A stretch of DNA of 43,516 bases from positions 1 to 43,516 of the forward strand of contig NZ_VWPI01000164.1 of NCBI RefSeq assembly GCF_015155755.1. Direction: 5' to 3'. Made by a program: the position numbers and the translations under genes. Of the stretch, positions 16,558-24,383 are shown piece after piece; within the stretch, counting starts at the first letter, position 1, and the number at the start of each line of letters is the position of its first letter. This DNA comes from Komagataeibacter sp. FXV3. GTDB taxonomy: Bacteria > Pseudomonadota > Alphaproteobacteria > Acetobacterales > Acetobacteraceae. The notes beneath the pieces are model-generated. The model was given only the letters and a program-made list of their open reading frames with translations, searched no databases and was not told the DNA's origin.

Positions 16558-18807
16558 ATGAATGAACTTCTTATTGCCCCACCGTCCCGCAAACCATCCC
16601 TGTCGGGGGTTGCGGCGCTGCGCCTGCTCCATGACGCGACCGAGGCCATTGTTGTCATCGATGAAAAAAATGATGTCATTTTTTTCAATACCGGCGCGGA
16701 AAAGCTGTGGAGTTATACGCAGGACGAGGTTCTTGGGCATAATGTCGGGATGCTGGTGCCGGATTTCGCCCGGCAGGGGCATGATGGCTACATCGCCCGT
16801 AACCGTGAGACGGATATCAACGCAATTGTCGGCACGTCGCGGGAAATCATATTCGAGAACAGGCATGGCGATTACATCACAGGTGAACTGACGCTGTCAG
16901 CAAGCCCGATCGGTCCAAAGGGTGAGAAATACTATCTGGCGTCCATCAAGGCCGTAACGGAAGAAAATCACCGCAAGAAGCTGCTGGATCTGCAGAATAC
17001 GGTCTTTCAGTCCCTTTCGACCGAAATGCAGATTCAGGATGTGGCTGATCTTGTCTGTCGCGAGGTTGAAAATTTCGTTCCCAATACGGTCGCCATTCTG
17101 GTCCTGATTGATGAAGAACATCGCCTGCGCGTTCTGTCTGGCCCCGGCCTGCCCCGACGTTATGCCGCGGCGCTGGAAAACGTGACCCTGTCCGATGCGG
17201 ACATCATGGCCCTGTCCAATGATCTGGATGAGGCCGCGACAGTTGTGTGGGACAGCTATAAATCCCTCGGGGTTTCGCTGGGCCTCCATCATTGCTGGGC
17301 ATCCGCCATCAAGGCAGGCAACGGGAAGATATCGGGAATATTTGCCCTGTTTTCACGCAACCTGAATAAAACCAGCGACTGGCCCCGGAAAGTCGTGGCA
17401 GGCTGCGTGCCGTTCTGCAGTGTGCTGATCGAACAGTACGATGCCCGGCACCATATCTCCCAACTGGCAAATTATGACCCCCTGACGGGTTTCCTCAACC
17501 GGACCGCCATTCACAAGGTCCTGAAAACCCAGGTGGGCAAGCCGGGCGATAACCATTTCGCGGTGCTGATGCTCAACCTGGACCGTTTCCGCGATATTAA
17601 CGATGCGCTAGGGCATGCCAACGGGGACGATTTCCTGAAAGCCGTGGCCATACGGATCAAAAGCCTGTGCCGTAGCCATTATATCCTCAGCCGGGCAGGC
17701 GGGGATGAGTTCGTCATTATCCTGCCTGATACCAAGGCCGCCAGTGCAACGGCATTCGCCGAAACGCTGATCCATGGCATGGAAGCACCCATCGAAATCG
17801 GGGGGAATTTCCTTGCGGCTTCGGTCAGTGTAGGGATCAGCATGTTTCCCGAAAATGGCCCGGACAGTGAGTCCCTGATCGGCCATGCCGAAGCCGCGAT
17901 GCGTCTTGCCAAGAAGGAAGCGCGGGGCACATTCCGCGTCGCGACACCGGAGGACCATACCGCGGCACAGGACCGTCTTGTCCTTGGGTCCGCCCTGCGT
18001 GAATCCCTGGCCAAGGGATTGCTGAACCTGCATTACCAGCCGCAGATTGAAGCGAAAACAGGGAGCCTGTATGGGGTGGAAGCCCTGTCGCGATGGCATC
18101 ATCCGCATTTGGGTAATATTTTCCCCTCACGCTTCATTGCGGTGGCGGAAGATACCGGGCAGATCGAGGCGATCGGTGCGTGGTGCCTGGAAGAAGCCTG
18201 CCGCCAGATTGTCGCATGGGATCATGATGGCGTCGTGATCCCGGCGGTATCGGTCAATCTGTCCGCAGGGCATTTCCGCAAGCGGCAGTTGCCTGAAATG
18301 ATTTCCAACCTGCTGACCCGGTTCGGTATCGCACCGACGCGACTGACGGTAGAAATAACCGAAAGCGTCATGATGGATGAAAACAAGGATACGATGGATG
18401 TGCTGCATGCCATCCGTAATCTGAATGTTGGCCTGTCCATGGATGATTTCGGAACAGGTTATTCATCCCTGTCGCGCCTGACCCGTCTGCCGCTGACGGA
18501 AATCAAGATTGATCGCAGCTTCATCATGAATCTGGAACATGATGCAAATGCGCAGGCCGTGACCACCGCTGTTATTGGCATCGGCAACCGTCTGGGCATG
18601 ACCGTTGTTACGGAAGGGGTTGAAACCGAAGCGCAGTATGAACTTCTGGAAAGCCTGCATTGTGATGTCATGCAGGGCTACCTGTTTGCAAAACCCATGG
18701 CGCCCAGGGATCTTGAAACGTGGTTCAGGCAACCACGCAAAATCATGCCAGCGATGCGCAAGATATCGGGTAAGAAACAGAATTCAGGTCAGGCCAAATC
18801 AAAATAA
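16558..18807 (+). CDS. PAS-GAF-GGDEF-EAL c-di-GMP cyclase/phosphodiesterase
   Basis: A 749-residue soluble protein with PAS (about 25-130, ending in the PAC-like GEKYYLASIKAVTEE), GAF (about 150-290), GGDEF (381-385, within RAGGDEFVIIL) and EAL (508-510, within VEALSRW). Downstream EAL residues NLSAGHF, EITES, MDDFGTGYSS, IKIDRSF, TEGVE and MQGYLF are all present. The I-site position reads RSHY, not RxxD. The domain order matches the DGC and PDEA proteins that tune cellulose synthase through c-di-GMP in Komagataeibacter, where the PAS can bind haem or flavin. Whether it is a known cdg-operon member cannot be decided. The ATG at 16558 is preferred over an in-frame GTG at 16540; both have weak ribosome-binding sites. 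Another two-domain protein directly upstream suggests a co-regulated pair. Confidence 0.9.
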   Translation: MNELLIAPPSRKPSLSGVAALRLLHDATEAIVVIDEKNDVIFFNTGAEKLWSYTQDEVLGHNVGMLVPDFARQGHDGYIARNRETDINAIVGTSREIIFENRHGDYITGELTLSASPIGPKGEKYYLASIKAVTEENHRKKLLDLQNTVFQSLSTEMQIQDVADLVCREVENFVPNTVAILVLIDEEHRLRVLSGPGLPRRYAAALENVTLSDADIMALSNDLDEAATVVWDSYKSLGVSLGLHHCWASAIKAGNGKISGIFALFSRNLNKTSDWPRKVVAGCVPFCSVLIEQYDARHHISQLANYDPLTGFLNRTAIHKVLKTQVGKPGDNHFAVLMLNLDRFRDINDALGHANGDDFLKAVAIRIKSLCRSHYILSRAGGDEFVIILPDTKAASATAFAETLIHGMEAPIEIGGNFLAASVSVGISMFPENGPDSESLIGHAEAAMRLAKKEARGTFRVATPEDHTAAQDRLVLGSALRESLAKGLLNLHYQPQIEAKTGSLYGVEALSRWHHPHLGNIFPSRFIAVAEDTGQIEAIGAWCLEEACRQIVAWDHDGVVIPAVSVNLSAGHFRKRQLPEMISNLLTRFGIAPTRLTVEITESVMMDENKDTMDVLHAIRNLNVGLSMDDFGTGYSSLSRLTRLPLTEIKIDRSFIMNLEHDANAQAVTTAVIGIGNRLGMTVVTEGVETEAQYELLESLHCDVMQGYLFAKPMAPRDLETWFRQPRKIMPAMRKISGKKQNSGQAKSK

Positions 18808-18860
18808 TAAACGTTTTCGGGCGCCGACTTTTTTAAAAAAGCTTCACCAAAAATTTTTAC
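18802..18860 (+). repeat. Interspersed palindromic repeat, copy A (internally deleted)
   Basis: It contains the family landmarks TTTTCGGGCGCCG, a T/A-rich palindrome TTTTTTAAAAAAGCTTCACC and CAAAAATTTTTA, in the order seen in copy D at 30039-30144, but lacks the middle AAAGGYGGCG...TCGAAGC segment. It follows the GGDEF-EAL stop directly and may help terminate it. Confidence 0.65.
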
Positions 18861-18895
18861 GACAGGGCGGGTTTTAGGGGGCAACTGATGCAGAT

Positions 18896-18924
18896 AGGGG
18901 AGCAGATATTTCATCTACTCCCCT
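18896..18924. terminator. Strong hairpin between convergent genes
   Basis: AGGGGAG at 18896-18902 pairs with CTCCCCT at 18918-18924. An inner AGAT/ATCT stem and a five-base loop complete a nearly perfect 12-step hairpin with one mismatch. It lies between the GGDEF-EAL stop and the Hint-protein stop, so it may end transcription both ways. It has no clear U-tract on either strand. Confidence 0.5.
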
Positions 18925-18947
18925 GATCGGCCTAAATCCATGCCTGT

Positions 18948-20750
18948 TCAGGCTGTAAGGCGTGGACTATCCGTTTCGACCGTGTCGTTTTCGACAACGG
19001 CATAGGGGCCACCTGCAAGAATCTCGATGCAGAGCAGACGCATGGCAGCGGTGGGGTAATGCGTACCCAGATGCAGGGATGACTGCCCATCCGTCCATCG
19101 GCACGGAACGTTGCGTGGCGCGTACCAGCCATCGTACCATCCTGCCGGTGCATTTTCCGCAAGATGGGTTGTGATGGTACGCGTGGCATTGCCCTCAAAC
19201 AGTTTGATGTCCTTGACCAGTACACCCAGTTGGCGACGATCATCCACATACGGACCGATTGTATCCGATGGGCGGGCAGTACGGGACATGATGCGCACGT
19301 CCTGCACGCCGGGGGGGATCATGAAAAAGACAAACCCGTTGGCTGCGCGTATCTGGTGGATGACGGCATTCGTTTCCGTCAGCAGGTAAAGTGCGGGATC
19401 GTCATTCAGGGCAGGAGTTTCGGATACATTATCCCGGCCCGCCGCAATTGCCCGTGCCTCGATCTGGCGGAAAAGGGGTTCAACAAAATCCTGACTGACG
19501 CCAAGGGGGGCTGCCGCATCCTGGGCCCAGTCACGGACCTTTCCGCCAATGCGGATGACATTTCCATCCTGCTGGAAGGCACGACGGTTGCCGGTATCAA
19601 GATAGCTTTCCGTCAGCATGCCGTCGGCCATGATGACAGAATGTTCTTCTGTTTCTATGTGATGGTAATCATAGGAACGGATCGCGTGGTCGTAGAAGAT
19701 CGACCGCCCGTTGACCAGCATGCGGGCGGGGATGAACCGGCCGTCAAAAAACAGGCAATGTTCAGCCGTTATCAGCATGTCCTTGCAGGGCACGCCATCG
19801 GCAATGGCGTTCTGCATGATCCGCACGGGGTACCCCGCTTCATCATCGGGCATGCCTGCACGGACATGTGCCCGTGCCCTGCCAGCCCATGTCACCCTGC
19901 GTGGGATCATCCGGCCGTCCACCAGCGCCAGGACTTCGTCATTTTCCCGGATGTCTTCCACCGCAACCGCACCGGATGGGGTGGAGATCATCGAACCCGG
20001 CAGGAAACAGACCAGAACGCCCGTATCGCCCGTGCTGTTGACGGGGGTGGTGCTGATATACAGATTCCCGTCGCTGGTTGACTGGAACAGGTTGTGCTGG
20101 GTCGCGTAATCGTAAAAATCACCCTGGACCTGAATGGTCTGGCCGGTGGTCGTGACGATATTGGTGCTGTCGCCGGACTGCGATACGGAAGCAATGGCGG
20201 TCGCATTCGGAATTTCTATGGTTGCGCCCGGCTGGTCAAACCCGGTGATGCTGGGGAATTCCAGAATGGATACATTGGACCCCGGTGTAATGACCAGTGT
20301 TCCACCACCCGTGCCGAAATTGACCGTTGACCCCCCCAGTGCGGCGATGGCATCGGCCCCCTGCACCTGGTTGATCATCAGGGTGCCACCATTCTCGATA
20401 TTATAGGTGGTGCCGGACAGGGCTGAAATGGCATCTTCGCCCGCCAGGGTGACGGTTCCCCCGTTTGCGGTAATCGTGGTGCCGGTCAGGGCGGATATAA
20501 GGGATCCGTCGGTGCCGGTCAGTGTTACATGCGCTCCGTCCTCGGATGTTACGGAATAGGGGTTTAGCGCACCGACCAGGGTCGGGGCAAAGGAGAGGGT
20601 CGCATTGACATCGCTTCCTTCGAATGTGGCAGTTGCGCCGCCTATACCTACGATTCCAATTAGCCATCCTGCTGGAGCAAGAATATAATCGCCGCTCTGA
20701 TCGACGGTATTTTCATATCCATAAAGAATATTTGTGTCTGACATTTTCAT
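18948..20750 (-). CDS. Hint-domain surface/secreted protein with N-terminal repeats
   Basis: A 600-residue protein. Residues about 85-155 hold three imperfect repeats of roughly 27 residues built on [ISA]-ALxG[TS]T...GGT (ISALTGTTITANGGT, ISALSGTTYNIENGGT, IAALGGSTVNFGTGGGT), a beta-rich, glycine/threonine-rich pattern of surface proteins. A Hint_2 (hedgehog/intein) domain begins at the nucleophile C248 in VCFLPGSMI and includes the TxxH-like TAEH in LITAEHCLFF, so self-cleavage or covalent transfer at C248 is plausible. About 200 C-terminal residues follow without a domain I can name. There is no classical signal peptide, so export may use a type I system, as for related proteins. The ATG at 20750 has AAGGA five bases upstream. 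It stands alone, convergent with the c-di-GMP pair; a role in the cell surface or biofilm is inference. Confidence 0.75.
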   Translation of the reverse strand: MKMSDTNILYGYENTVDQSGDYILAPAGWLIGIVGIGGATATFEGSDVNATLSFAPTLVGALNPYSVTSEDGAHVTLTGTDGSLISALTGTTITANGGTVTLAGEDAISALSGTTYNIENGGTLMINQVQGADAIAALGGSTVNFGTGGGTLVITPGSNVSILEFPSITGFDQPGATIEIPNATAIASVSQSGDSTNIVTTTGQTIQVQGDFYDYATQHNLFQSTSDGNLYISTTPVNSTGDTGVLVCFLPGSMISTPSGAVAVEDIRENDEVLALVDGRMIPRRVTWAGRARAHVRAGMPDDEAGYPVRIMQNAIADGVPCKDMLITAEHCLFFDGRFIPARMLVNGRSIFYDHAIRSYDYHHIETEEHSVIMADGMLTESYLDTGNRRAFQQDGNVIRIGGKVRDWAQDAAAPLGVSQDFVEPLFRQIEARAIAAGRDNVSETPALNDDPALYLLTETNAVIHQIRAANGFVFFMIPPGVQDVRIMSRTARPSDTIGPYVDDRRQLGVLVKDIKLFEGNATRTITTHLAENAPAGWYDGWYAPRNVPCRWTDGQSSLHLGTHYPTAAMRLLCIEILAGGPYAVVENDTVETDSPRLTA

Positions 20751-21010
20751 TTATCCTTTTTTATTTATATATTTGTTTTGAAATTACGATAACGGATTTT
20801 TATTTTAATAAGCAGCATGTCAGGCACCTTTTTTCTGGAATGGTTCAGGCAGGGAAGTTCATAAAATCCGAATTCGCAGTCTATTTTATAAAAATGATCA
20901 ATCCGTAAACGGACGACGTGGCATCGTGATGACGGAAACAGGCCGCCTGTCCGTGAAAACAGGGGAAGACCCTGCGTTGATATGTGCCGGTGGCGCCGGG
21001 TCCATGGCGT
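20751..21010. other. Intergenic region upstream of the Hint gene
   Basis: The part nearest the Hint start (20751-20810) is A+T-rich and should hold its promoter. A weak stem CCTGT/ACAGG occurs near 20946-20963, just after the regulator stop when read on the minus strand. No gene or strong terminator is visible. Confidence 0.35.
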
Positions 21011-21976
21011 TCAGGCGCGTGCGTCGGCCTGCGCCTGCTCCTGTTCCGCAATGGTACGGATCCTGCGGTGCAGGGTGGACCGGCTTATGCCCAGCATGCG
21101 CGCGGCGACCGCAACCTTGCCGCGTGCGCTGGCCAGTGCGGTATGGATGGCCATGGTCTGGGCTTCGCGCAATGGCGCGGTCGGAGCGGGGATGGCCGTA
21201 TCATCCAGCAGGCACATATTTACATCCTGCGTGGGGGGAAAGCCCATCTGCGCACGCGCGGCATGGGTCGCCCCCACTACGTGCCGGTCGCGGTCCAGTG
21301 CGACCAGCGGAACGGACGCCCCTGCCGCATTGCCCAGCAGCATGATGGCATGGCCACGATACCGGTCCATGAAACAGGCCTGTTCGATCTGCTGCGCCGC
21401 CTGCAGCAGGTTGGATGCAATCAGCACGCCCAGGCTGCCATCGGGCGTGGGATGGAACGAACTGGCATTGAGCGCGCCCGCCATCCGGCCCGATGCGTCA
21501 TAAACCGGCGTTGCAATCCCTGCCAGCCCATGCAGGCCACTGCGCCAGTGCTGGTTGCGGTGGACGCTTATGCTGCGTTGTTCAGCCAGGCACGTGCCGA
21601 TGCCGTTTGTCCCGGCATGACGTTCGTCCCATACCGCGCCGGGCCAGAAATGCCACCGGCGGCAACCACGTCGGAGGGGGCTGGCCGCCTGATGCGTCAG
21701 TACGATGCCATCCATGTCCGACAGCATGACGGTATAACCAACCGGGGCAAGCGCCGTGTGCAGCCGTTCCATTTCCGGCCCCGCAAAATACAGCAGCCGC
21801 CCCATGCGCAAACATGCCTGCCGCAGTTCCGCGCCCGACAGTACGTCGGGCAGGGTGGCCGCTGCGGGGTCAAGGCCGTACTCGTGCCGGCAACGCTGCC
21901 ATGAGGCTTCAAGCCCCGTCTGGAGCGTATCCATGGCCACAACGGCAGGACGCAGGAAGCTGGAACCATGCAGCAT
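21011..21976 (-). CDS. AcoR-like regulator lacking the AAA+ domain (GAF plus Fis-type HTH)
   Basis: A 321-residue transcription factor divergent from acoABC. Residues about 85-200 form a GAF-type sensor that includes VWDERHAGTNGIGTCLAE and HGLAGIATPVYDASGRMAG, the pattern of acetoin-catabolism regulator AcoR. The C-terminus (about 270-310) is a Fis-type helix-turn-helix, with AVAARMLGISRSTLHRRI. The sigma-54 AAA+ module (GAFTGA loop, Walker motifs) that normally separates them is entirely missing, with only about 70 residues between. The protein therefore should not open sigma-54 promoters and must act by another route at a sigma-70-type promoter. The reading frame is intact and the linker looks protein-like, so this is a domain architecture, not an obvious recent deletion. 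The palindrome at 22030-22049 is the likely binding site. Confidence 0.8.
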   Translation of the reverse strand: MLHGSSFLRPAVVAMDTLQTGLEASWQRCRHEYGLDPAAATLPDVLSGAELRQACLRMGRLLYFAGPEMERLHTALAPVGYTVMLSDMDGIVLTHQAASPLRRGCRRWHFWPGAVWDERHAGTNGIGTCLAEQRSISVHRNQHWRSGLHGLAGIATPVYDASGRMAGALNASSFHPTPDGSLGVLIASNLLQAAQQIEQACFMDRYRGHAIMLLGNAAGASVPLVALDRDRHVVGATHAARAQMGFPPTQDVNMCLLDDTAIPAPTAPLREAQTMAIHTALASARGKVAVAARMLGISRSTLHRRIRTIAEQEQAQADARA

Positions 21977-22029
21977 GCTGTTTCCTTGCGTTCAGTATTG
22001 CGGGGGGTGGCGGATAAACACCTGCCTGA

Positions 22030-22049
22030 GTGTCGCGGTTTCGCGACAC
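22030..22049. promoter_or_regulatory. Palindromic operator candidate upstream of acoA
   Basis: GTGTCGCG at 22030-22037 and CGCGACAC at 22042-22049 form a perfect 8-bp inverted repeat around GTTT. TGTCGC-type dyads are typical binding sites for Fis-type regulators such as AcoR. A further half-site-like GTACACGTCGCG follows at 22053-22064. It is about 145 bp from acoA and 53 bp from the regulator start, placed to control both. Confidence 0.65.
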
Positions 22050-22118
22050 TTCGTACACGTCGCGTCACATGGGCGTGAACGGGCCGTGGTGTGTCCTTGC
22101 CTGCAATGGCGCAATGCG

Positions 22119-22133
22119 TGTGTGCTGCACACA
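22119..22133. promoter_or_regulatory. Second dyad in the acoR-acoA intergenic region
   Basis: TGTGTGC-T-GCACACA is a perfect 7-bp inverted repeat 61 bp before acoA. It differs in sequence from the upstream dyad and could be bound by another factor or overlap the core promoter. I found no convincing -24/-12 sigma-54 promoter in the region, consistent with the regulator lacking the AAA+ domain. Confidence 0.4.
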
Positions 22134-22193
22134 GCCCGGCAGCATGCACAGGCGCAGTGCTGCGGGACCAGAAAAAAAACAGGGAAAATAACC

Positions 22194-23159
22194 ATGCAAA
22201 TAGCGCGTGAAACGCTGCTGCGCTCCTACCGGGCCATGCGGACCATCCGCATGTTCGAAGAGCGCCTGCATGTTGAATTCGCCACGGGGGAAATTCCCGG
22301 TTTCGTTCATCTGTACTGTGGCGAGGAAGCATCCGCCGTAGGCGTGTGCGCCAACCTGACGGATAACGACACCATAGCCAGCACCCATCGCGGCCATGGC
22401 CACTGCATTGCCAAGGGCGTGGGTGTGGCAGGCATGATGGCCGAAATCTATGGCCGCAGCACTGGCGTATGCCGTGGCAAGGGCGGGTCGATGCATATTG
22501 CCGATCTTGCCTGTGGCATGCTGGGGGCGAACGGGATCGTGGGCGGCGGCCCGCCGCTGATCTGCGGGGCGGCGCTGTCGCACAAGACCCTGCGTGACGG
22601 TGGGGTGGCCGTGGCGTTTTATGGCGATGGGGCGTCGAACGAGGGATCGACACTGGAAAGTCTCAACCTGGCTTCCGTATGGAACCTGCCTGCCGTGTTC
22701 GTGGTGGAAGATAATGGCTATGGCGAGGCCACTGCCGCGTCCTATGCCTGCGCCGGCACGCAGCAGGCACGGGCGGCGGGTTTTGGCATGCCCTATATCG
22801 AATGTGACGGGTCGGACTACTTTGCCGTCCATCAGGCCGCGGGTGAGGCGATTGCCCATGCGCGAGAAGGCAAGGGGCCGGTCATGCTGCATGTCCACCT
22901 GGCGCGCTGGTACGGACATTTTGAAGGGGACGCCATGACCTACCGCGCGGCGGATGAAGTGGCGATTGCCAAACGCGACCATGACTGTCTCAAGCTGTTC
23001 CGCACGCGCGTGACACAGGCTGGTCTGTTTGAGGGCAGCGAACTCGATGAGGTCGATGCCGCCGTCGCGGACGAAATCGAGGCCGCCGTGGTGCAGGCCA
23101 AGGACGACCCGCTGCCGCAATCCGCCGACCTGCTGGCGGATGTGTATGTCCGTTACTGA
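22194..23159 (+). CDS. acoA: Acetoin dehydrogenase E1 component, alpha subunit
   Basis: A 321-residue thiamine-diphosphate enzyme subunit. With AcoB it cleaves acetoin to acetaldehyde and transfers the acetyl group to the lipoyl arm of AcoC. The ThDP/Mg2+ motif is GDGASNEG at 144-151, followed by the typical NLASVWNLPAVFVVEDN. Upstream landmarks THRGHGHCIAKG and GKGGSMHIAD match the E1-alpha family. The start at 22194 has AGGGA nine bases upstream; an open extension to 21756 overlaps the divergent regulator and is rejected. It is first in the aco operon, but 194 bp containing repeat copy B separate it from acoB. Acetoin over pyruvate as substrate is judged from the AcoC fusion and the AcoR-like neighbour. 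Confidence 0.88.
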   Translation: MQIARETLLRSYRAMRTIRMFEERLHVEFATGEIPGFVHLYCGEEASAVGVCANLTDNDTIASTHRGHGHCIAKGVGVAGMMAEIYGRSTGVCRGKGGSMHIADLACGMLGANGIVGGGPPLICGAALSHKTLRDGGVAVAFYGDGASNEGSTLESLNLASVWNLPAVFVVEDNGYGEATAASYACAGTQQARAAGFGMPYIECDGSDYFAVHQAAGEAIAHAREGKGPVMLHVHLARWYGHFEGDAMTYRAADEVAIAKRDHDCLKLFRTRVTQAGLFEGSELDEVDAAVADEIEAAVVQAKDDPLPQSADLLADVYVRY

Positions 23160-23212
23160 CCCGTATCCCCGGGAGGCTGCCTGAAAAATCAGATCAGGAA
23201 ACACCCTGCAAC

Positions 23213-23309
23213 CATAAGAAAGTTTTTGGCAAAGATTTTTCCAGAAAGCTTGGAAAGACGCCGCCCGCCTGAAAAACGGCGGCGCCCGGAAACTTTTATT
23301 TCTTATCAC
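23213..23309 (-). repeat. Interspersed palindromic repeat, copy B, inside the aco operon
   Basis: The reverse complement runs GATAAGAAATAAAAGTTTCC, GGGCGCCGCC, a loop, GGCGGCGTC, then AAGCTTTCTGG and CAAAAACTTTCTTAT, matching copy D element by element. CGCCGCC at 23259-23265 and GGCGGCG at 23278-23284 form the central hairpin. It lies between acoA and acoB, so it may attenuate or stabilise the transcript. A short dyad AGGTTGTTTCCAAACAGCCT follows at 23311-23330, as a similar one does beside copy D. Confidence 0.7.
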
Positions 23310-23353
23310 CAGGTTGTTTCCAAACAGCCTCCAATGCATGGAAGAAATGAACC

Positions 23354-24382
23354 ATGAGCAAGAAAAGCTTTCGGCAGGCGATCAATGAAGCCCTGCGGCA
23401 GGAAATGCGCCGCGATCCCACCGTCATCCTGATGGGTGAAGATGTCGCGGGCGGCCGTGGCGGATCGGCTGGCGTAACGGACGCATGGGGCGGCGTGCTG
23501 GGCGTGACCAAGGGATTGCTGGAGGAATTTGGCGACACCCGCGTGCTGGATACCCCCATTACCGAGGCATCGTATATCGGGGCCGCCGCAGGTGCCGCCG
23601 TGACCGGACTGCGGCCGGTGGCGGAACTGATGTTTGTCGATTTCGTCGGCTGCTGTCTGGACCAGATCATGAACCAGGCGGCCAAGTTCCGGTACATGTT
23701 CGGCGGCAAGGCCCGCACCCCGCTGGTGATCCGTGCCATGTTCGGCGCGGGCTTCAATGCCGCCGCCCAGCACAGTCAGGCGCTGTACCCGCTGTTTACG
23801 CATATTCCCGGCCTGAAGGTGGTCATCCCGTCCTCACCCTACGAAGCCAAGGGCCTGCTGATTTCAGCCATTCGCGATGATGATCCCGTCATCTTCCTTG
23901 AAAACAAGGTGATGTATGATGAGGAGGAAGACGTGCCGGACGAACCCTATGCCATCCCGTTTGGCGAAGCCAACCTGACGCGGGAGGGACGCGATGTCAC
24001 CATCGTCGCCTTTGGCCGCATGGTCGGATTGGCCAACCAGGCGGCCGACCGGCTGGAAAAGAAGGGAATCAGTTGCACGGTCATTGACCCGCGCACGACG
24101 TCCCCACTTGATCGCGACACCATCCTGGAATGCGTAGCCGATACCGGGCGGCTGGTGATCGTTGATGAATCCAGCCCACGGTGCAACATGGCCACCGATA
24201 TCGCGGCCATTGTGGCTGAAGAGGCATTCGATACCCTGCGCGCACCCATCCGCCGCGTGGTGCCGCCGCATACGCCGGTTCCCTTCGCCACCGTTCTGGA
24301 AACGCTGTACCTGCCCAGCGTGGACAGGATCGAGGCCGCCGTGACCGCCACCATGGCCCATCGCGTAGTGGAGAAAGTCTGA
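23354..24382 (+). CDS. acoB: Acetoin dehydrogenase E1 component, beta subunit
   Basis: A 342-residue subunit of the ThDP-dependent E1 heterotetramer. The N-terminal pyrimidine-binding domain shows FRQAINEALRQEMRRDPTVI, LMGEDVAG and DTPITEASYIG. The C-terminal transketolase domain includes VTIVAFGRMVGLA and DPRTTSPLDRDTI. Length and order match AcoB/PdhB proteins. The ATG at 23354 has GGAAG about ten bases upstream. The stop is one base before the acoC start, so the two are translationally linked. The long interval to acoA is unusual for this operon and is filled by a palindromic repeat. Confidence 0.9.
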   Translation: MSKKSFRQAINEALRQEMRRDPTVILMGEDVAGGRGGSAGVTDAWGGVLGVTKGLLEEFGDTRVLDTPITEASYIGAAAGAAVTGLRPVAELMFVDFVGCCLDQIMNQAAKFRYMFGGKARTPLVIRAMFGAGFNAAAQHSQALYPLFTHIPGLKVVIPSSPYEAKGLLISAIRDDDPVIFLENKVMYDEEEDVPDEPYAIPFGEANLTREGRDVTIVAFGRMVGLANQAADRLEKKGISCTVIDPRTTSPLDRDTILECVADTGRLVIVDESSPRCNMATDIAAIVAEEAFDTLRAPIRRVVPPHTPVPFATVLETLYLPSVDRIEAAVTATMAHRVVEKV

Positions 24383-24383
24383 C

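Noticed and set aside
14473-18807. Assigning the two c-di-GMP genes to a named cdg operon (pdeA/dgc)
   Set aside because: The first gene has an MHYT sensor rather than PAS, which does not fit the classical pdeA-dgc pair, so no gene symbols were given.
19164-20081. Plus-strand open frame of 305 codons opposite the Hint gene
   Set aside because: It is antisense to the Hint domain, which has the conserved Cys and TxxH motifs; no independent support.
21977-22193. Sigma-54 (-24/-12) promoter before acoA
   Set aside because: No TGGC-N7/8-TTGC-like pair with correct GG-to-GC spacing is visible, and the adjacent regulator lacks the AAA+ domain.
22065-23339. Minus-strand open frame of 424 codons opposite acoA
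   Set aside because: It is antisense to a clear E1-alpha gene, covers the regulatory region and repeat copy B, and shows no domain resemblance.
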